From: Ignavibacteriae bacterium HGW-Ignavibacteriae-1
Lineage (GTDB): Bacteria > Bacteroidota > Ignavibacteria > Kapaibacteriales > UBA2268
Direction of reading: 5' to 3'
Length of the DNA: 64,000 bases
Assembly (NCBI GenBank): GCA_002839825.1
Contig: PGYU01000001.1
Location: 124,001 to 188,000, forward strand
Shown: positions 36,045 through 44,722 of the stretch, piece after piece
Position numbering within the stretch: position 1 is the first letter of the stretch
Layout: every line of letters starts with the position of its first letter
Program-made: the position numbers and the translations under genes
Notes under the pieces: generated by a model
The model's input: the letters and a program-made list of their open reading frames with translations, nothing else
Databases searched by the model: none
Told to the model about the DNA's origin: nothing

Positions 36045-37240
36045 GTAACGATAATATAGTTTTATACGAAAGAAAGCCTCTGCCTGCTAAACTACCATTA
36101 ATTGGCTGGTCATTGTTGTTGATTGGTGTTGCTCTGACAGTTTTAGCCTTTTCAATAGACAATGTTCGCGCTTCATACAATTTGATAATTGTTTTAATGA
36201 TGGTATTTAGTGTTGGATTTGGTTCGCTATTCCTTATTGCACTCGAACATATCGTGGGTGCTGATTGGAGCGTGCCATTCCGGAGACTAACGGAAATTAT
36301 TGCGGCAGTTTTGTTCGCAACTCCATTGATAGCATTGCCTTTGTTCCTGAATCTCAACGAAGTATTCTCTTGGCTTAATCCTGTGGTTATGGATTCCGAC
36401 AAATATATTAAAAATAAATCACCATATTTGAATGAGTCCTTTTTCGTCATTAGAAATATAGTTGTCTTCTTGTTCATGTTTTTATTCTACTTCCTACTTG
36501 TAGGTCGTTCGTTGAAACAGGACAAAACGGGCAAAGCCGATACAAAAAAATGGTCAACCAAGATTTCTGCTATCTTTTTGCCAATTTTCGCCATTTTGAT
36601 TACAGTTGTGGCAATGGATTGGTTGATGAGCTTGGAGCCAAAGTGGTTCTCGACAATTTTCGGTGTGTATTACTTTGCAGGCTCTGTGCTTGCAGCACTC
36701 GCAGTTCTGACTTTCATTGCGATTACATTAGCCGAAAACGGATATTTGAGCAAATATTTGACCGAAGACCATTATTACAACTTTGGTGCTTTGATGTTTG
36801 CATTTACTAATTTTTGGGCTTATATAGCATTCAGCCAGTTCATGTTGATTTGGTATGCAAATATTCCCGATGAAACAATGTGGTATATGCAACGCGGTGG
36901 GGAAGGATGGATGACTGTTTCTCTCGGATTGATTTTCATCAGATTTTTATTTCCTTATTTGGCTCTTGTCACAAGACCTTCAAAGAGCAATCCATTCCGT
37001 CTGAAAATCATTGCTGTGTGGGTGTTTATAGCTCACTATTATGATTTGTATTGGGTGATTATGCCCGAATATACTAAGAAAACTGAACTTCATGCACCGG
37101 TTTATAGTTGGTTTGAATTTACAGTGCCGATTTTGGTGCTGGGTGTATTAATAGTTGTATTCAGCCTTGTTGCGGGTAAAAAGAATTTGATGCCAATTGG
37201 CGACCCGAAATTCAGAAAAGGTATGGAATTTCACCTTTAA
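36041..37240 (+). CDS. actF: Alternative complex III membrane subunit ActF
   Basis: A 399-residue membrane protein with about ten helices, paralogous in role to ActC (quinone-binding subunit 2 of alternative complex III). Recognisable stretches are LEHIVGADWSVPFRRLTE near residue 67, ISFAMDWLMSLEPKWFST-like (VVAMDWLMSLEPKWFST), and PDETMWYMQRGGEGW. It is the last of the act genes, followed after 18 bases by the monohaem cytochrome. ActF is not thought to bind haem and none is visible. Confidence 0.93.
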   Translation: MSNDNIVLYERKPLPAKLPLIGWSLLLIGVALTVLAFSIDNVRASYNLIIVLMMVFSVGFGSLFLIALEHIVGADWSVPFRRLTEIIAAVLFATPLIALPLFLNLNEVFSWLNPVVMDSDKYIKNKSPYLNESFFVIRNIVVFLFMFLFYFLLVGRSLKQDKTGKADTKKWSTKISAIFLPIFAILITVVAMDWLMSLEPKWFSTIFGVYYFAGSVLAALAVLTFIAITLAENGYLSKYLTEDHYYNFGALMFAFTNFWAYIAFSQFMLIWYANIPDETMWYMQRGGEGWMTVSLGLIFIRFLFPYLALVTRPSKSNPFRLKIIAVWVFIAHYYDLYWVIMPEYTKKTELHAPVYSWFEFTVPILVLGVLIVVFSLVAGKKNLMPIGDPKFRKGMEFHL

Positions 37241-37258
37241 TTAATTAGGAAATAAAAA

Positions 37259-38215
37259 ATGGAAAATAAATTCAGACCCGAAGATGAGATAAATTATAAG
37301 GATTTCTTGAAAAATCCTTTAAGATTATTTGCTGTTGTTTATCCTTATTTAATTATGTTGATTATTGTCGTCGGAATGTATTGGGTATTCAATCTTGATA
37401 ATGCCTACTTAAATACTCAACAAAAACAACTGCTTGCTCGCGATACTGTTGCACCGGAAATTCCTATGCAAAAAGGTGCGATGATGGAAGGCGTAAATGT
37501 TAAGGAAATTAGTGTTCCTAGTGCTGAAATGATTGCAAAGGGAGCCGAATTATATAAAGCAAATTGCTCGTCATGCCATGGAAATGAGGGCAAAGGCGAT
37601 GGAATTGCAGGTGCAGGATTGAATCCAAAACCTCGTAATTTTACAGATTTGCAAGGCTGGAAAAATGGTGCTCAACTTTCCCATATGTGGAAGACTTTGG
37701 AAGAAGGAATCCCAGGTACAGGTATGGTAGCATATAATTACTTGACAGTTGTTGATAGATTTGCTCTAATTCATTATATGCATTCCTTGATGCCCGATTT
37801 TCCTAAGGATTCCGATTCTGATTTGGAAGCTTTAGATTTGGCTTATTCACTTTCTGAAGGCAAAGTTACATCAAACCAAATTTCGGTTTCGATGGCGATG
37901 ACCAAAATGAACGAAGAATATGGTAACAATAAGACTAAAATTGAACAATTGACTAACGAATTAAATACTGTTGAAGGCGAAATAGCTACTTTATTAGATA
38001 AAGTAATAAGCAATAAGGAAAGGGCATCTGTCACTCTAGTTCATGGCAAAATTTGGCAAAACGGAACTGATGCATTTATCCAAGAAATTAGCTCTACAAT
38101 TAACGACAATGGTTTCACACCAACGACATTGAGACTGACTAAAGACGAACTTACAACATTGCATTCATTCTTATTAAACGCCCGTAACAGGCTTAATCTA
38201 CAGTCACAATCATGA
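37259..38215 (+). CDS. Membrane-anchored monohaem cytochrome c
   Basis: A 318-residue protein with an N-terminal helix (about 28-45), a cytochrome c domain with CSSCHG at 103-107 and likely Met156 ligand, and then a 130-residue tail with charged helices including a coiled-coil-like stretch (about 215-255, NNKTKIEQLTNELNTVEGEI). It lies between actF and SCO, the place where Bacteroidota complex III operons often have a cytochrome c. It could pass electrons from ActE to the oxidase. The C-terminal extension is longer than in plain monohaem cytochromes; its role is unknown. Confidence 0.85.
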   Translation: MENKFRPEDEINYKDFLKNPLRLFAVVYPYLIMLIIVVGMYWVFNLDNAYLNTQQKQLLARDTVAPEIPMQKGAMMEGVNVKEISVPSAEMIAKGAELYKANCSSCHGNEGKGDGIAGAGLNPKPRNFTDLQGWKNGAQLSHMWKTLEEGIPGTGMVAYNYLTVVDRFALIHYMHSLMPDFPKDSDSDLEALDLAYSLSEGKVTSNQISVSMAMTKMNEEYGNNKTKIEQLTNELNTVEGEIATLLDKVISNKERASVTLVHGKIWQNGTDAFIQEISSTINDNGFTPTTLRLTKDELTTLHSFLLNARNRLNLQSQS

Positions 38216-39003
38216 AATATATTTTAGCATTTTTAATAGCTGTATTGCCTTTGAACTTGACTTCTGCAGTAGAAGACAAAGTTGAAGTCGGCATAGAGCA
38301 CGAAAAGAAACTCGGCACTTATCTACCATTGGATTTGGAGTTTGTTGATTCGGAAGGATACAAACGAACTTTGAAAGAATTGATAGACCGACCCGTAGTT
38401 CTTTCATTAGTTTATTATCATTGCCCGGGGATTTGCAGTCCTTTGCTCAATAGTCTCGGTGAAGTCATTGACAAAGCCGCTATTGAACCCGGCAAAGATT
38501 ACAAAGTATTGACAATTAGTTTCGATCCGCGTGAAAATCACGAGGACGCAAAAAAATGGAAATCGAATTATATATCAGGAATGACTCGTCCGATTTCACC
38601 GGAAGATTGGATTTTCATGGCTGGAGACAGCACAAATATTGCCAAAATCACCGATGCAGTCGGATTTAGATACAAACCTGACGGCGAAGACGATTACGTT
38701 CATGCAGGAGCATTGATAATGATTGCACCTGATGGCAAAATTACACGATATTTATTGGGTACTGAGTACTCACCATTTGATTTTAAATTAGCTGTTGCCG
38801 AGGCATCAAAGGGCATATCAGCCCCGCCGATTTCTAAGATGCTTGCGTATTGCTTCAGCTACGACCCTGAGGGTAGGACTTATGTATTCGATTTCAACAA
38901 AGTTGCCGGTACTGTGATTTTTCTTGGGGTGGGTATTTTCTTCGTGGTTTTATTAGTAAAAGGAAGAACAAAAAAAGTAAGTAAAGGAGAAGAGAATGTC
39001 TGA
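38212..39003 (+). CDS. SCO1/SenC copper chaperone
   Basis: A 263-residue protein with a signal peptide (1-19, ending TSA), a thioredoxin-fold domain and a C-terminal helix (about 230-252, AGTVIFLGVGIFFVV). The copper ligands are the CxxxC in YYHCPGICSPLL and the later histidine in DYVHAGALIMI. SCO proteins load CuA of oxidase subunit II or keep its cysteines reduced. It overlaps the upstream cytochrome by four bases and ctaD by eight, in keeping with the job. The C-terminal helix suggests a membrane-tethered form. Confidence 0.93.
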   Translation: MKYILAFLIAVLPLNLTSAVEDKVEVGIEHEKKLGTYLPLDLEFVDSEGYKRTLKELIDRPVVLSLVYYHCPGICSPLLNSLGEVIDKAAIEPGKDYKVLTISFDPRENHEDAKKWKSNYISGMTRPISPEDWIFMAGDSTNIAKITDAVGFRYKPDGEDDYVHAGALIMIAPDGKITRYLLGTEYSPFDFKLAVAEASKGISAPPISKMLAYCFSYDPEGRTYVFDFNKVAGTVIFLGVGIFFVVLLVKGRTKKVSKGEENV

Positions 39004-40642
39004 TTCGACAGTAAACACCAACGGTGATTATGTAAATTTTTACCAGTACAAAGGGAAGCATTCCGGTATTTTGGGTTGGTTGCTTTCAGTTGACCACAAA
39101 AGAATTGGTCTTTTATATCTTGGTTCGATGGTCTTATTTTTCCTTGTCGGCATGACGCTTGGTTTCTTCATGCGACTTGAAATGTGGAATCCAGGGCAAG
39201 ACGTTATGGGTCCGCAAACATATAATGCTCTGTTTACATTGCACGGCATTATAATGATATTTTTGGTAATTATCCCGGGTATTCCTGCCGGATTTGGAAA
39301 CTTTTTCCTCCCGATTCAGATTGGGGCAGAGGATGTGTCATTTCCGCGACTGAATCTATTATCGTGGTATCTCTACACAATCGGCGGATTATTGGCAGTC
39401 GCTTCGCTATTTTTGAGTGGCGGACCAATTGATACAGGTTGGACTTTTTACGCACCATATAGTTTGCGAACCGGAACTGAAGTAATAATGCCGCTAATGG
39501 CTGCATTTATTCTGGGATTCTCGTCCATTCTAACGGGTGTGAACTTTGTAACTACTGTGCATAGATTGAGAGCTCCCGGCATGACATTCTTCAAAATGCC
39601 GCTCTTTATTTGGGCTTTGTATTCAACTGCTTGGATTCAAATTATCGGAACTCCGATTATAGGTATTACAATTTTATTGGTAATTGTAGAAAGATTATTC
39701 GGTGTGGGTTTATTTGACCCTGCTATGGGCGGTGACCCGATTTTGTTCCAACACTTATTCTGGATTTATTCCCACCCGGCTGTATATATTATGATTTTGC
39801 CGGCGATGGGTGTAGTTTCCGAGATTATCCCTACATTTTCACGCAAAACAATATTCGGCTATGGTGCAATCGCCGTATCGTCTATTGCCATTGCATTTGT
39901 CGGTACTTTAGTATGGGGACATCATATGTTCACATCGGGTATGAGCGACGAATCGCGATGGGTATATTCATTCCTGACATTCATTGTGGCATTGCCTTCG
40001 GGCGTTAAAATTTTCAACTGGGTCGCTACAATGTACAAAGGCTCAATTAAGGCAGAAACACCATTTCTTTATGTGATGGCATTCATTTTCTTGTTTTCGA
40101 TTGGTGGTCTGACCGGATTAGTTCTCGGGTCATTGGCTACAGATGTCCATTTGCATGATACATATTTCGTGGTAGCCCATTTCCATTACGTTATGTTTGG
40201 CGGAACGATATTTATTTTCTTTGCAGCTTTGCATTATTGGTTCCCCAAAATGTTCGGCAAAATGTACAACACTAAAATCGCCAATATCGCACTTGCAATT
40301 ATGGTGGTTGGGTTCAATATGTTATATTTTACGTTTTTTATACTCGGATATTTAGGAATGCCTCGAAGGTATTATGACTATTTACCCGAATTTCAGGGGA
40401 TGCACCAATTTGCGACGGTTGGTTCGTGGGTGCTGATAGCAGGTATATTGCTTATGTTTACCAATTTATTCCTTGGACTGAAAAACGGCAAGAAAGCCGG
40501 AAATAATCCTTGGGGTGGAATGACTTTGGAATGGACAGTACCTTCGCCACCACCATTATTGAATTTCAAGAAAATCCCAACTGTGAAATATGGTCCTTAC
40601 GAATACGAACATTATGATGAGGTAACGAAGAATGTCAACTAA
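38996..40642 (+). CDS. ctaD: Cytochrome c oxidase subunit I (A2-type)
   Basis: A 548-residue haem-copper oxidase catalytic subunit with twelve helices. Haem and copper ligands lie in LHGIIMIFLVIIPG, IYSHPAVYIMILP, WGHHMFTSG and the paired histidines in HFHYVMFGG. The sequence YSHPAV, where common A1 enzymes have GHPEV, marks an A2-type oxidase with the Tyr-Ser motif replacing the conserved glutamate of the proton channel. This matches the Rhodothermus-type caa3 oxidase. The HPAVY tyrosine partner of CuB is present. It overlaps SCO by eight bases and ctaE by 11. Confidence 0.96.
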   Translation: MSDSTVNTNGDYVNFYQYKGKHSGILGWLLSVDHKRIGLLYLGSMVLFFLVGMTLGFFMRLEMWNPGQDVMGPQTYNALFTLHGIIMIFLVIIPGIPAGFGNFFLPIQIGAEDVSFPRLNLLSWYLYTIGGLLAVASLFLSGGPIDTGWTFYAPYSLRTGTEVIMPLMAAFILGFSSILTGVNFVTTVHRLRAPGMTFFKMPLFIWALYSTAWIQIIGTPIIGITILLVIVERLFGVGLFDPAMGGDPILFQHLFWIYSHPAVYIMILPAMGVVSEIIPTFSRKTIFGYGAIAVSSIAIAFVGTLVWGHHMFTSGMSDESRWVYSFLTFIVALPSGVKIFNWVATMYKGSIKAETPFLYVMAFIFLFSIGGLTGLVLGSLATDVHLHDTYFVVAHFHYVMFGGTIFIFFAALHYWFPKMFGKMYNTKIANIALAIMVVGFNMLYFTFFILGYLGMPRRYYDYLPEFQGMHQFATVGSWVLIAGILLMFTNLFLGLKNGKKAGNNPWGGMTLEWTVPSPPPLLNFKKIPTVKYGPYEYEHYDEVTKNVN

Positions 40643-41285
40643 TAGCACTACAAATGCAACCCATGAAGAGGAACACGGACACGAGCATGTTCACGACTTG
40701 AGAGACGATTACGGCTCCAAGCTTGGTATGTGGCTGTTCCTTTTTACCGAACTTATTTTATTCGGCGGATTGTTTTTGCTCTATATGTCTTATAGATTTC
40801 AGTATTTTCCGGAATTTCAACTTTCTGCAAAAAGCCTAAAGATATGGATGGGCGGCTTGAATACTATCATTCTGCTTACAAGTAGTTTGACTATGGTGTT
40901 GTCTATCACAGCTTTGCAACGTCGCAAAATTAAAGCATCAATTTATTGGCTAATTACGACGATTGTTTTTGCTTCCGGATTCCTTGTGGTTAAATTTTTT
41001 GAGTGGTCCGATAAATTTTCTCATGGAATTTTCCCGGGTGGCGAAGAGTTAGCACTCAAATCGCAAGGCGAAAAAGTTTTTTACGGATTATACTTTACTA
41101 TGACAGGCTTGCACGGGCTTCACGTTATAATTGGGATGATTATTCTTGGATTTATTTTAGTTTTCATTGTCAAAGGCAAGGTCAGCCCCGATAGATTTGC
41201 ACTAATCGAAAACGGTGGACTTTATTGGCACCTTGTTGACTTAATTTGGATTTTCCTTTTCCCACTATTTTATTTATTGCACTAA
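40632..41285 (+). CDS. ctaE: Cytochrome c oxidase subunit III
   Basis: A 217-residue membrane protein, seven-helix-family but with about five clear helices, as in bacterial subunit III. Motifs: KLGMWLFLFTELILFGGLF in the first helix, YFTMTGLHGLHVIIGM and ENGGLYWHLVDLIWIFLFPLFYL at the end. The N-terminus is rich in His and acidic residues (EEHGHEHVHD), which could bind metal. Subunit III stabilises the catalytic unit. It overlaps ctaD by 11 bases. Confidence 0.95.
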   Translation: MSTNSTTNATHEEEHGHEHVHDLRDDYGSKLGMWLFLFTELILFGGLFLLYMSYRFQYFPEFQLSAKSLKIWMGGLNTIILLTSSLTMVLSITALQRRKIKASIYWLITTIVFASGFLVVKFFEWSDKFSHGIFPGGEELALKSQGEKVFYGLYFTMTGLHGLHVIIGMIILGFILVFIVKGKVSPDRFALIENGGLYWHLVDLIWIFLFPLFYLLH

Positions 41286-41294
41286 GGGGTACAA

Positions 41295-41603
41295 ATGTCA
41301 TATACTGATACAAATGAAGGAAAAATAGCTCACGCTCACGACCCAAGATATGGAATCAATGTTATGATTTGGATTACTCTCCTATCATTGACGGTTATTA
41401 CAATTGCGGTCGCCGGTCTTGATTTGGGGAATTACACTCTTTTGGTTGCAATGTTTATAGCAGCAATCAAATCCGGTTTCGTTATAAACTACTTCATGCA
41501 CATTAGGTTTGAAGATTTGTTGTTTAAGTTGTTTATTGCCGGAGTGATTATGGTTCTTTTAGTGGTTTTTGTTTTGACAGCATTGGACGTATTCTTAAGA
41601 TAA
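41295..41603 (+). CDS. ctaF: Cytochrome c oxidase subunit IV
   Basis: A 102-residue protein with three helices (about 21-38, 43-63, 76-98) and NYFMHIRFED between the second and third, typical of bacterial caa3 subunit IV. AAGGGG lies just before the start. It follows ctaE by nine bases. Confidence 0.92.
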   Translation: MSYTDTNEGKIAHAHDPRYGINVMIWITLLSLTVITIAVAGLDLGNYTLLVAMFIAAIKSGFVINYFMHIRFEDLLFKLFIAGVIMVLLVVFVLTALDVFLR

Positions 41604-41613
41604 GGAACAAAAC

Positions 41614-42294
41614 ATGTTTGAAACAGCATCAGATTATGCTCAAAATGTAGATTTTGTAATGCTTTTGATTGTTGGCATCTCAGTTGTGCTACTGTTAGGC
41701 ATTACTATTGCCATGATTTATTTTGTTATCCGCTACAGTAGAAAAAGAAACCCTGTAGCCAAACAAATTCATGGGCACGTATTACTCGAAATTATTTGGA
41801 TTGTTATACCTACTATTATTGTTATGATAATGTTTTGGTATGGTTACGAAGGCTACCAAAGGCTTCGAGCCGATTCGGAGGGCGCTTACGAAGTAAAAGT
41901 TTTTAGTTTTATGTGGGGATGGAATTTCGAATATCCTAATGGCAAAAAGACCGACACTTTATACATTCCTTTGAGCCAAAAAACTAAACTTGTAATGACT
42001 TCGAGAGATGTGTTGCACAGTTTATACATTCCGGCTTTCAGACTCAAAGAGGACCTTATTGCAGGTAAAAGCACATTCATTGTACTCGAGCCTTCCAAAA
42101 CAGGCTCTTTTGATATTGCTTGTGCCGAATATTGCGGTTTGAATCATTCCAGAATGTACACTAAATTGCACGTTCTCGAAGATAGCGAATTCGACAAATG
42201 GCTAAAGATTGGTATGCCTGACGAGGAAATAAAAGATGAAACTGAAACCGATACACCGCAAGATTCTGTGAAAGCAGAAGTTCTAGCAAAATAG
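41614..42294 (+). CDS. ctaC: Cytochrome c oxidase subunit II
   Basis: A 226-residue protein with two N-terminal helices (about 14-37, 52-73) and a periplasmic CuA domain. CuA ligands are visible: the His of DVLHSLYIPAF and C-A-E-Y-C-G-L-N-H-S-R-M near residues 171-182. The WGWNFEYPNG motif is the cytochrome docking tryptophan region. No cytochrome c domain is fused to the C-terminus, which instead is acidic (DEEIKDETETD), so the oxidase may be aa3 with separate cytochromes rather than a true caa3. Subunit order I-III-IV-II is unusual relative to many operons. Confidence 0.95.
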   Translation: MFETASDYAQNVDFVMLLIVGISVVLLLGITIAMIYFVIRYSRKRNPVAKQIHGHVLLEIIWIVIPTIIVMIMFWYGYEGYQRLRADSEGAYEVKVFSFMWGWNFEYPNGKKTDTLYIPLSQKTKLVMTSRDVLHSLYIPAFRLKEDLIAGKSTFIVLEPSKTGSFDIACAEYCGLNHSRMYTKLHVLEDSEFDKWLKIGMPDEEIKDETETDTPQDSVKAEVLAK

Positions 42295-42318
42295 TATTTA
42301 AAAATTAAATTGAAATCA

Positions 42319-43218
42319 ATGTCTAACGAAAAAATAAATAGTATTAGCGAAATGTTTAGGTCGAAAATTGAGATTCTTGCCGAATTGAGCAAAGTTAAGA
42401 TAACCTTTTTTGTTGCCATTTCCGGAACAGTGGGTTATATACTTGCAGGTGGTTTGGTAGGATTTGAAATGCTCATGACTTTGCTTGGCATTTTCATTCT
42501 CTCTTGTGGTTCATCAGCTTTTAACCATGTGCAAGAAGTCAAAACTGACGCTTTGATGGTCAGGACAAAAAATCGTCCTTTACCTCAACAAAAAATGAGT
42601 ATCAGCGAATCTGCTGCATGGGCTTTAGCTATGGTGGTGACAGGATTGTTGATTTTGATTGTATTCACAAATCCTCTGGCAACTCTTCTTGGCGTGGCGG
42701 CACTCGTTTCTTACAATCTCATGTACACACCGCTCAAAAAGCTCACTGCATTTGCTATTTTCCCGGGTTCGATTGTTGGAGCATTACCTCCGGCTATTGG
42801 CTGGGTTGCAGCAGGTGGCGGCATTGCTGACCCCAAGCTAATGTCATTGATGGTATTTTTCTTCGTGTGGCAAATTCCCCATTTCTGGTTTTTGATGCTC
42901 ATTTATGATAATGATTATCGTCGAGCCGGATTCCCGACTCCATCGAGATATTTTTCTAACGAGCAACTAAAGCGCATTACTTTTGTTTGGATTGGTGCAT
43001 TGGCTGCATCGTGCATGATGATACCATTTTTCGGGGTTACTCATAGCGTATTTACCAATTTGCTTTTGCTTTTGGCGGGTGGAATTTTACTTTGGAGAAC
43101 TCGCTCACTTGTTGTAAAATTGGAAAAGCAATTCAATTTGAAACTTGCTTTTGTTGATATAAATGTTTATGTATTATTTGTAGTTGTTTTACTTTCAGTT
43201 GATAAATTCATTAATTGA
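42319..43218 (+). CDS. ctaB: Protohaem IX farnesyltransferase (haem O synthase)
   Basis: A 299-residue UbiA-family prenyltransferase with nine helices that farnesylates haem b to haem O, the precursor of the oxidase haem A. The aspartate-rich motif is NHVQEVKTDALMVRTKNRPLP, with E replacing the first Asp found in many relatives; a second motif is IYDNDYRRAGFPT. The haem A synthase gene (ctaA) is absent here. Start is ATG 42319, preceded by a possible in-frame TTG at 42310. It follows ctaC by 24 bases. Confidence 0.93.
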   Translation: MSNEKINSISEMFRSKIEILAELSKVKITFFVAISGTVGYILAGGLVGFEMLMTLLGIFILSCGSSAFNHVQEVKTDALMVRTKNRPLPQQKMSISESAAWALAMVVTGLLILIVFTNPLATLLGVAALVSYNLMYTPLKKLTAFAIFPGSIVGALPPAIGWVAAGGGIADPKLMSLMVFFFVWQIPHFWFLMLIYDNDYRRAGFPTPSRYFSNEQLKRITFVWIGALAASCMMIPFFGVTHSVFTNLLLLLAGGILLWRTRSLVVKLEKQFNLKLAFVDINVYVLFVVVLLSVDKFIN

Positions 43219-43241
43219 AAATCTAATTCGAGGCTGATAAA

Positions 43242-44594
43242 ATGGAATTTTTGGACAAACTTGTTATACCGCAACCCGATTATAATTTGAACCTATTGAA
43301 TTATTTTCTGATACTCGGGTTGACGATTTTTCTTGCTTATTCGGGAGTCTTATTCGGCAGCATGACATTGTCGGTATATTTTCGAAACAAGAGTAAAAAA
43401 GCAACTGATAATAATGCAAAATTATCGCGTGATTATGCTGATTTGATAACCGATAACTGGATTTATTCGTTCGGTCTCGGGATTGTTCCTCTATTATCAA
43501 TCATTTTCATTTATACTCAATTGCTTCATAAGCAACCTGTAGCAATTGTCACATATCTGACAATAGCATTCTTGTTTTATCTTATATCGTTACTTCTGGT
43601 TCATAAATATAAAAAATCTTTGCATCTGAGCTTACTGTTTTCAGCTTTGAAAAATAAAGTTGGCGAAAGTGACGAAGTGTCTGCAGAGATTGAATCTTTG
43701 AATAATTCCACAAACACAACAAAAGGAATGACAGGCACATGGTCAGTGGTCTTGTTGTTCATTAGCATGTGGATATTTGTCGGAGCGGTCACATTTGCTA
43801 TGAACCCTGATTCATGGGTGTTTGGAAATTCTTTGACAGTATTATTTTCGGGTGCATCAATTCTGAAATTTTTGCAATTCATCACTGCTGCTTTAGCATT
43901 TACCGCAATATCATTTGTCTTCAGAAATTTATATTGGGATGCCGAAAGAAAGCATTACACAGAAGAATATGTTGAATATGCAAAGAATTTTAATCTATGG
44001 TTAGCATTAGTGACCGGATTAATTTTGCCAATTTTCATTGTTGCATCATTGTTCATAATACCCAAAACTTCGCTAAATCCGCAAATATTTGCTGCCGTTT
44101 TATTGAGTCTATTGTTATTGTTGGTAATCCTCCAACAAATTTACTTAGTCCTAAAAGGAAATAAAAATAGCTTCATCAGATACGCATTTTATTCATTTAT
44201 AGTCGTATTTTTCTTGATGGCATTTATAGATAAAGCTGCCTTCAGCGTAGGGAATAGAGCACACGTACTTGTTCTTGACCAAGAATACAAAGTGCATAAA
44301 GAAGAGTTTTTGGCAAGTCTTGGGATTGAAGCAGCACCGATTGATGGTGCGGAAATTTACACCGGTAGATGTGCTGCTTGCCATCGCGATGAGGATTCTC
44401 CTTTAGCTCCGGCTCATAAAAATATAATGCAAAAATATTTAGACCAAGCTGACCCTTTGACTGCATTGGTACAATTTATCCAAAATCCGACGCCTGTCAA
44501 TCCACAATGGTCCCCGATGCCTAATCAAGGTTTGACGCCTCAGGAAGCCCAAGCTGTTGCTGAATATATGCTCGAAAAATATTCAACTAAGTAA
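43242..44594 (+). CDS. Eight-helix membrane protein with C-terminal cytochrome c
   Basis: A 450-residue protein of unrecognised family. Hydrophobic helices are visible at about 20-44, 74-95, 97-121, 166-187, 196-230 (long), 251-274, 281-304 and 311-334. The remaining 115 residues carry a single haem c site, CAACH (377-381), and a probable Met426 ligand (SPMPNQG), with a C-terminal helix typical of class I cytochromes. No quinone or metal motif is obvious in the helices. It ends the oxidase operon, 23 bases after ctaB. Placement suggests an electron-transfer partner of ACIII or of the aa3-type oxidase. Conserved loop SRDYADLITDNW and an RNLYWDAERKHY segment may help homology searches. Confidence 0.7.
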   Translation: MEFLDKLVIPQPDYNLNLLNYFLILGLTIFLAYSGVLFGSMTLSVYFRNKSKKATDNNAKLSRDYADLITDNWIYSFGLGIVPLLSIIFIYTQLLHKQPVAIVTYLTIAFLFYLISLLLVHKYKKSLHLSLLFSALKNKVGESDEVSAEIESLNNSTNTTKGMTGTWSVVLLFISMWIFVGAVTFAMNPDSWVFGNSLTVLFSGASILKFLQFITAALAFTAISFVFRNLYWDAERKHYTEEYVEYAKNFNLWLALVTGLILPIFIVASLFIIPKTSLNPQIFAAVLLSLLLLLVILQQIYLVLKGNKNSFIRYAFYSFIVVFFLMAFIDKAAFSVGNRAHVLVLDQEYKVHKEEFLASLGIEAAPIDGAEIYTGRCAACHRDEDSPLAPAHKNIMQKYLDQADPLTALVQFIQNPTPVNPQWSPMPNQGLTPQEAQAVAEYMLEKYSTK

Positions 44595-44631
44595 TAAACT
44601 AAGTAATAAACTAAGTAATAAATAAGTAATA
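44585..44631 (+). repeat. Tandem 12-base repeat over the stop codon
   Basis: AACTAAGTAATA occurs at 44585-44596, 44597-44608 and 44609-44620, with a shortened copy (AATAAGTAATA, 44621-44631) after it. In the frame of the upstream gene each unit reads Thr-Lys-stop-stop, so the first unit provides the natural TAA at 44592. Likely slippage-generated DNA; a regulatory role is not evident. Confidence 0.85.
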
Positions 44632-44678
44632 AATTTTAATATAAGTATTTTTTCTGAGTGAATTAAATAAAAATTTCT

Positions 44679-44686
44679 TATCTTTG
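44679..44686 (+). promoter_or_regulatory. -7 promoter box for lipoprotein gene
   Basis: TATCTTTG is an exact TAnnTTTG -7 box about 37 bases before the lipoprotein ATG (44723). No TTG lies at the proper distance upstream for the -33 box, so the promoter call rests on the -7 element. AAGGTG precedes the ATG. Confidence 0.45.
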
Positions 44687-44722
44687 TATTATTACATTTT
44701 CTCATTTTTATAAAGGTGATTT

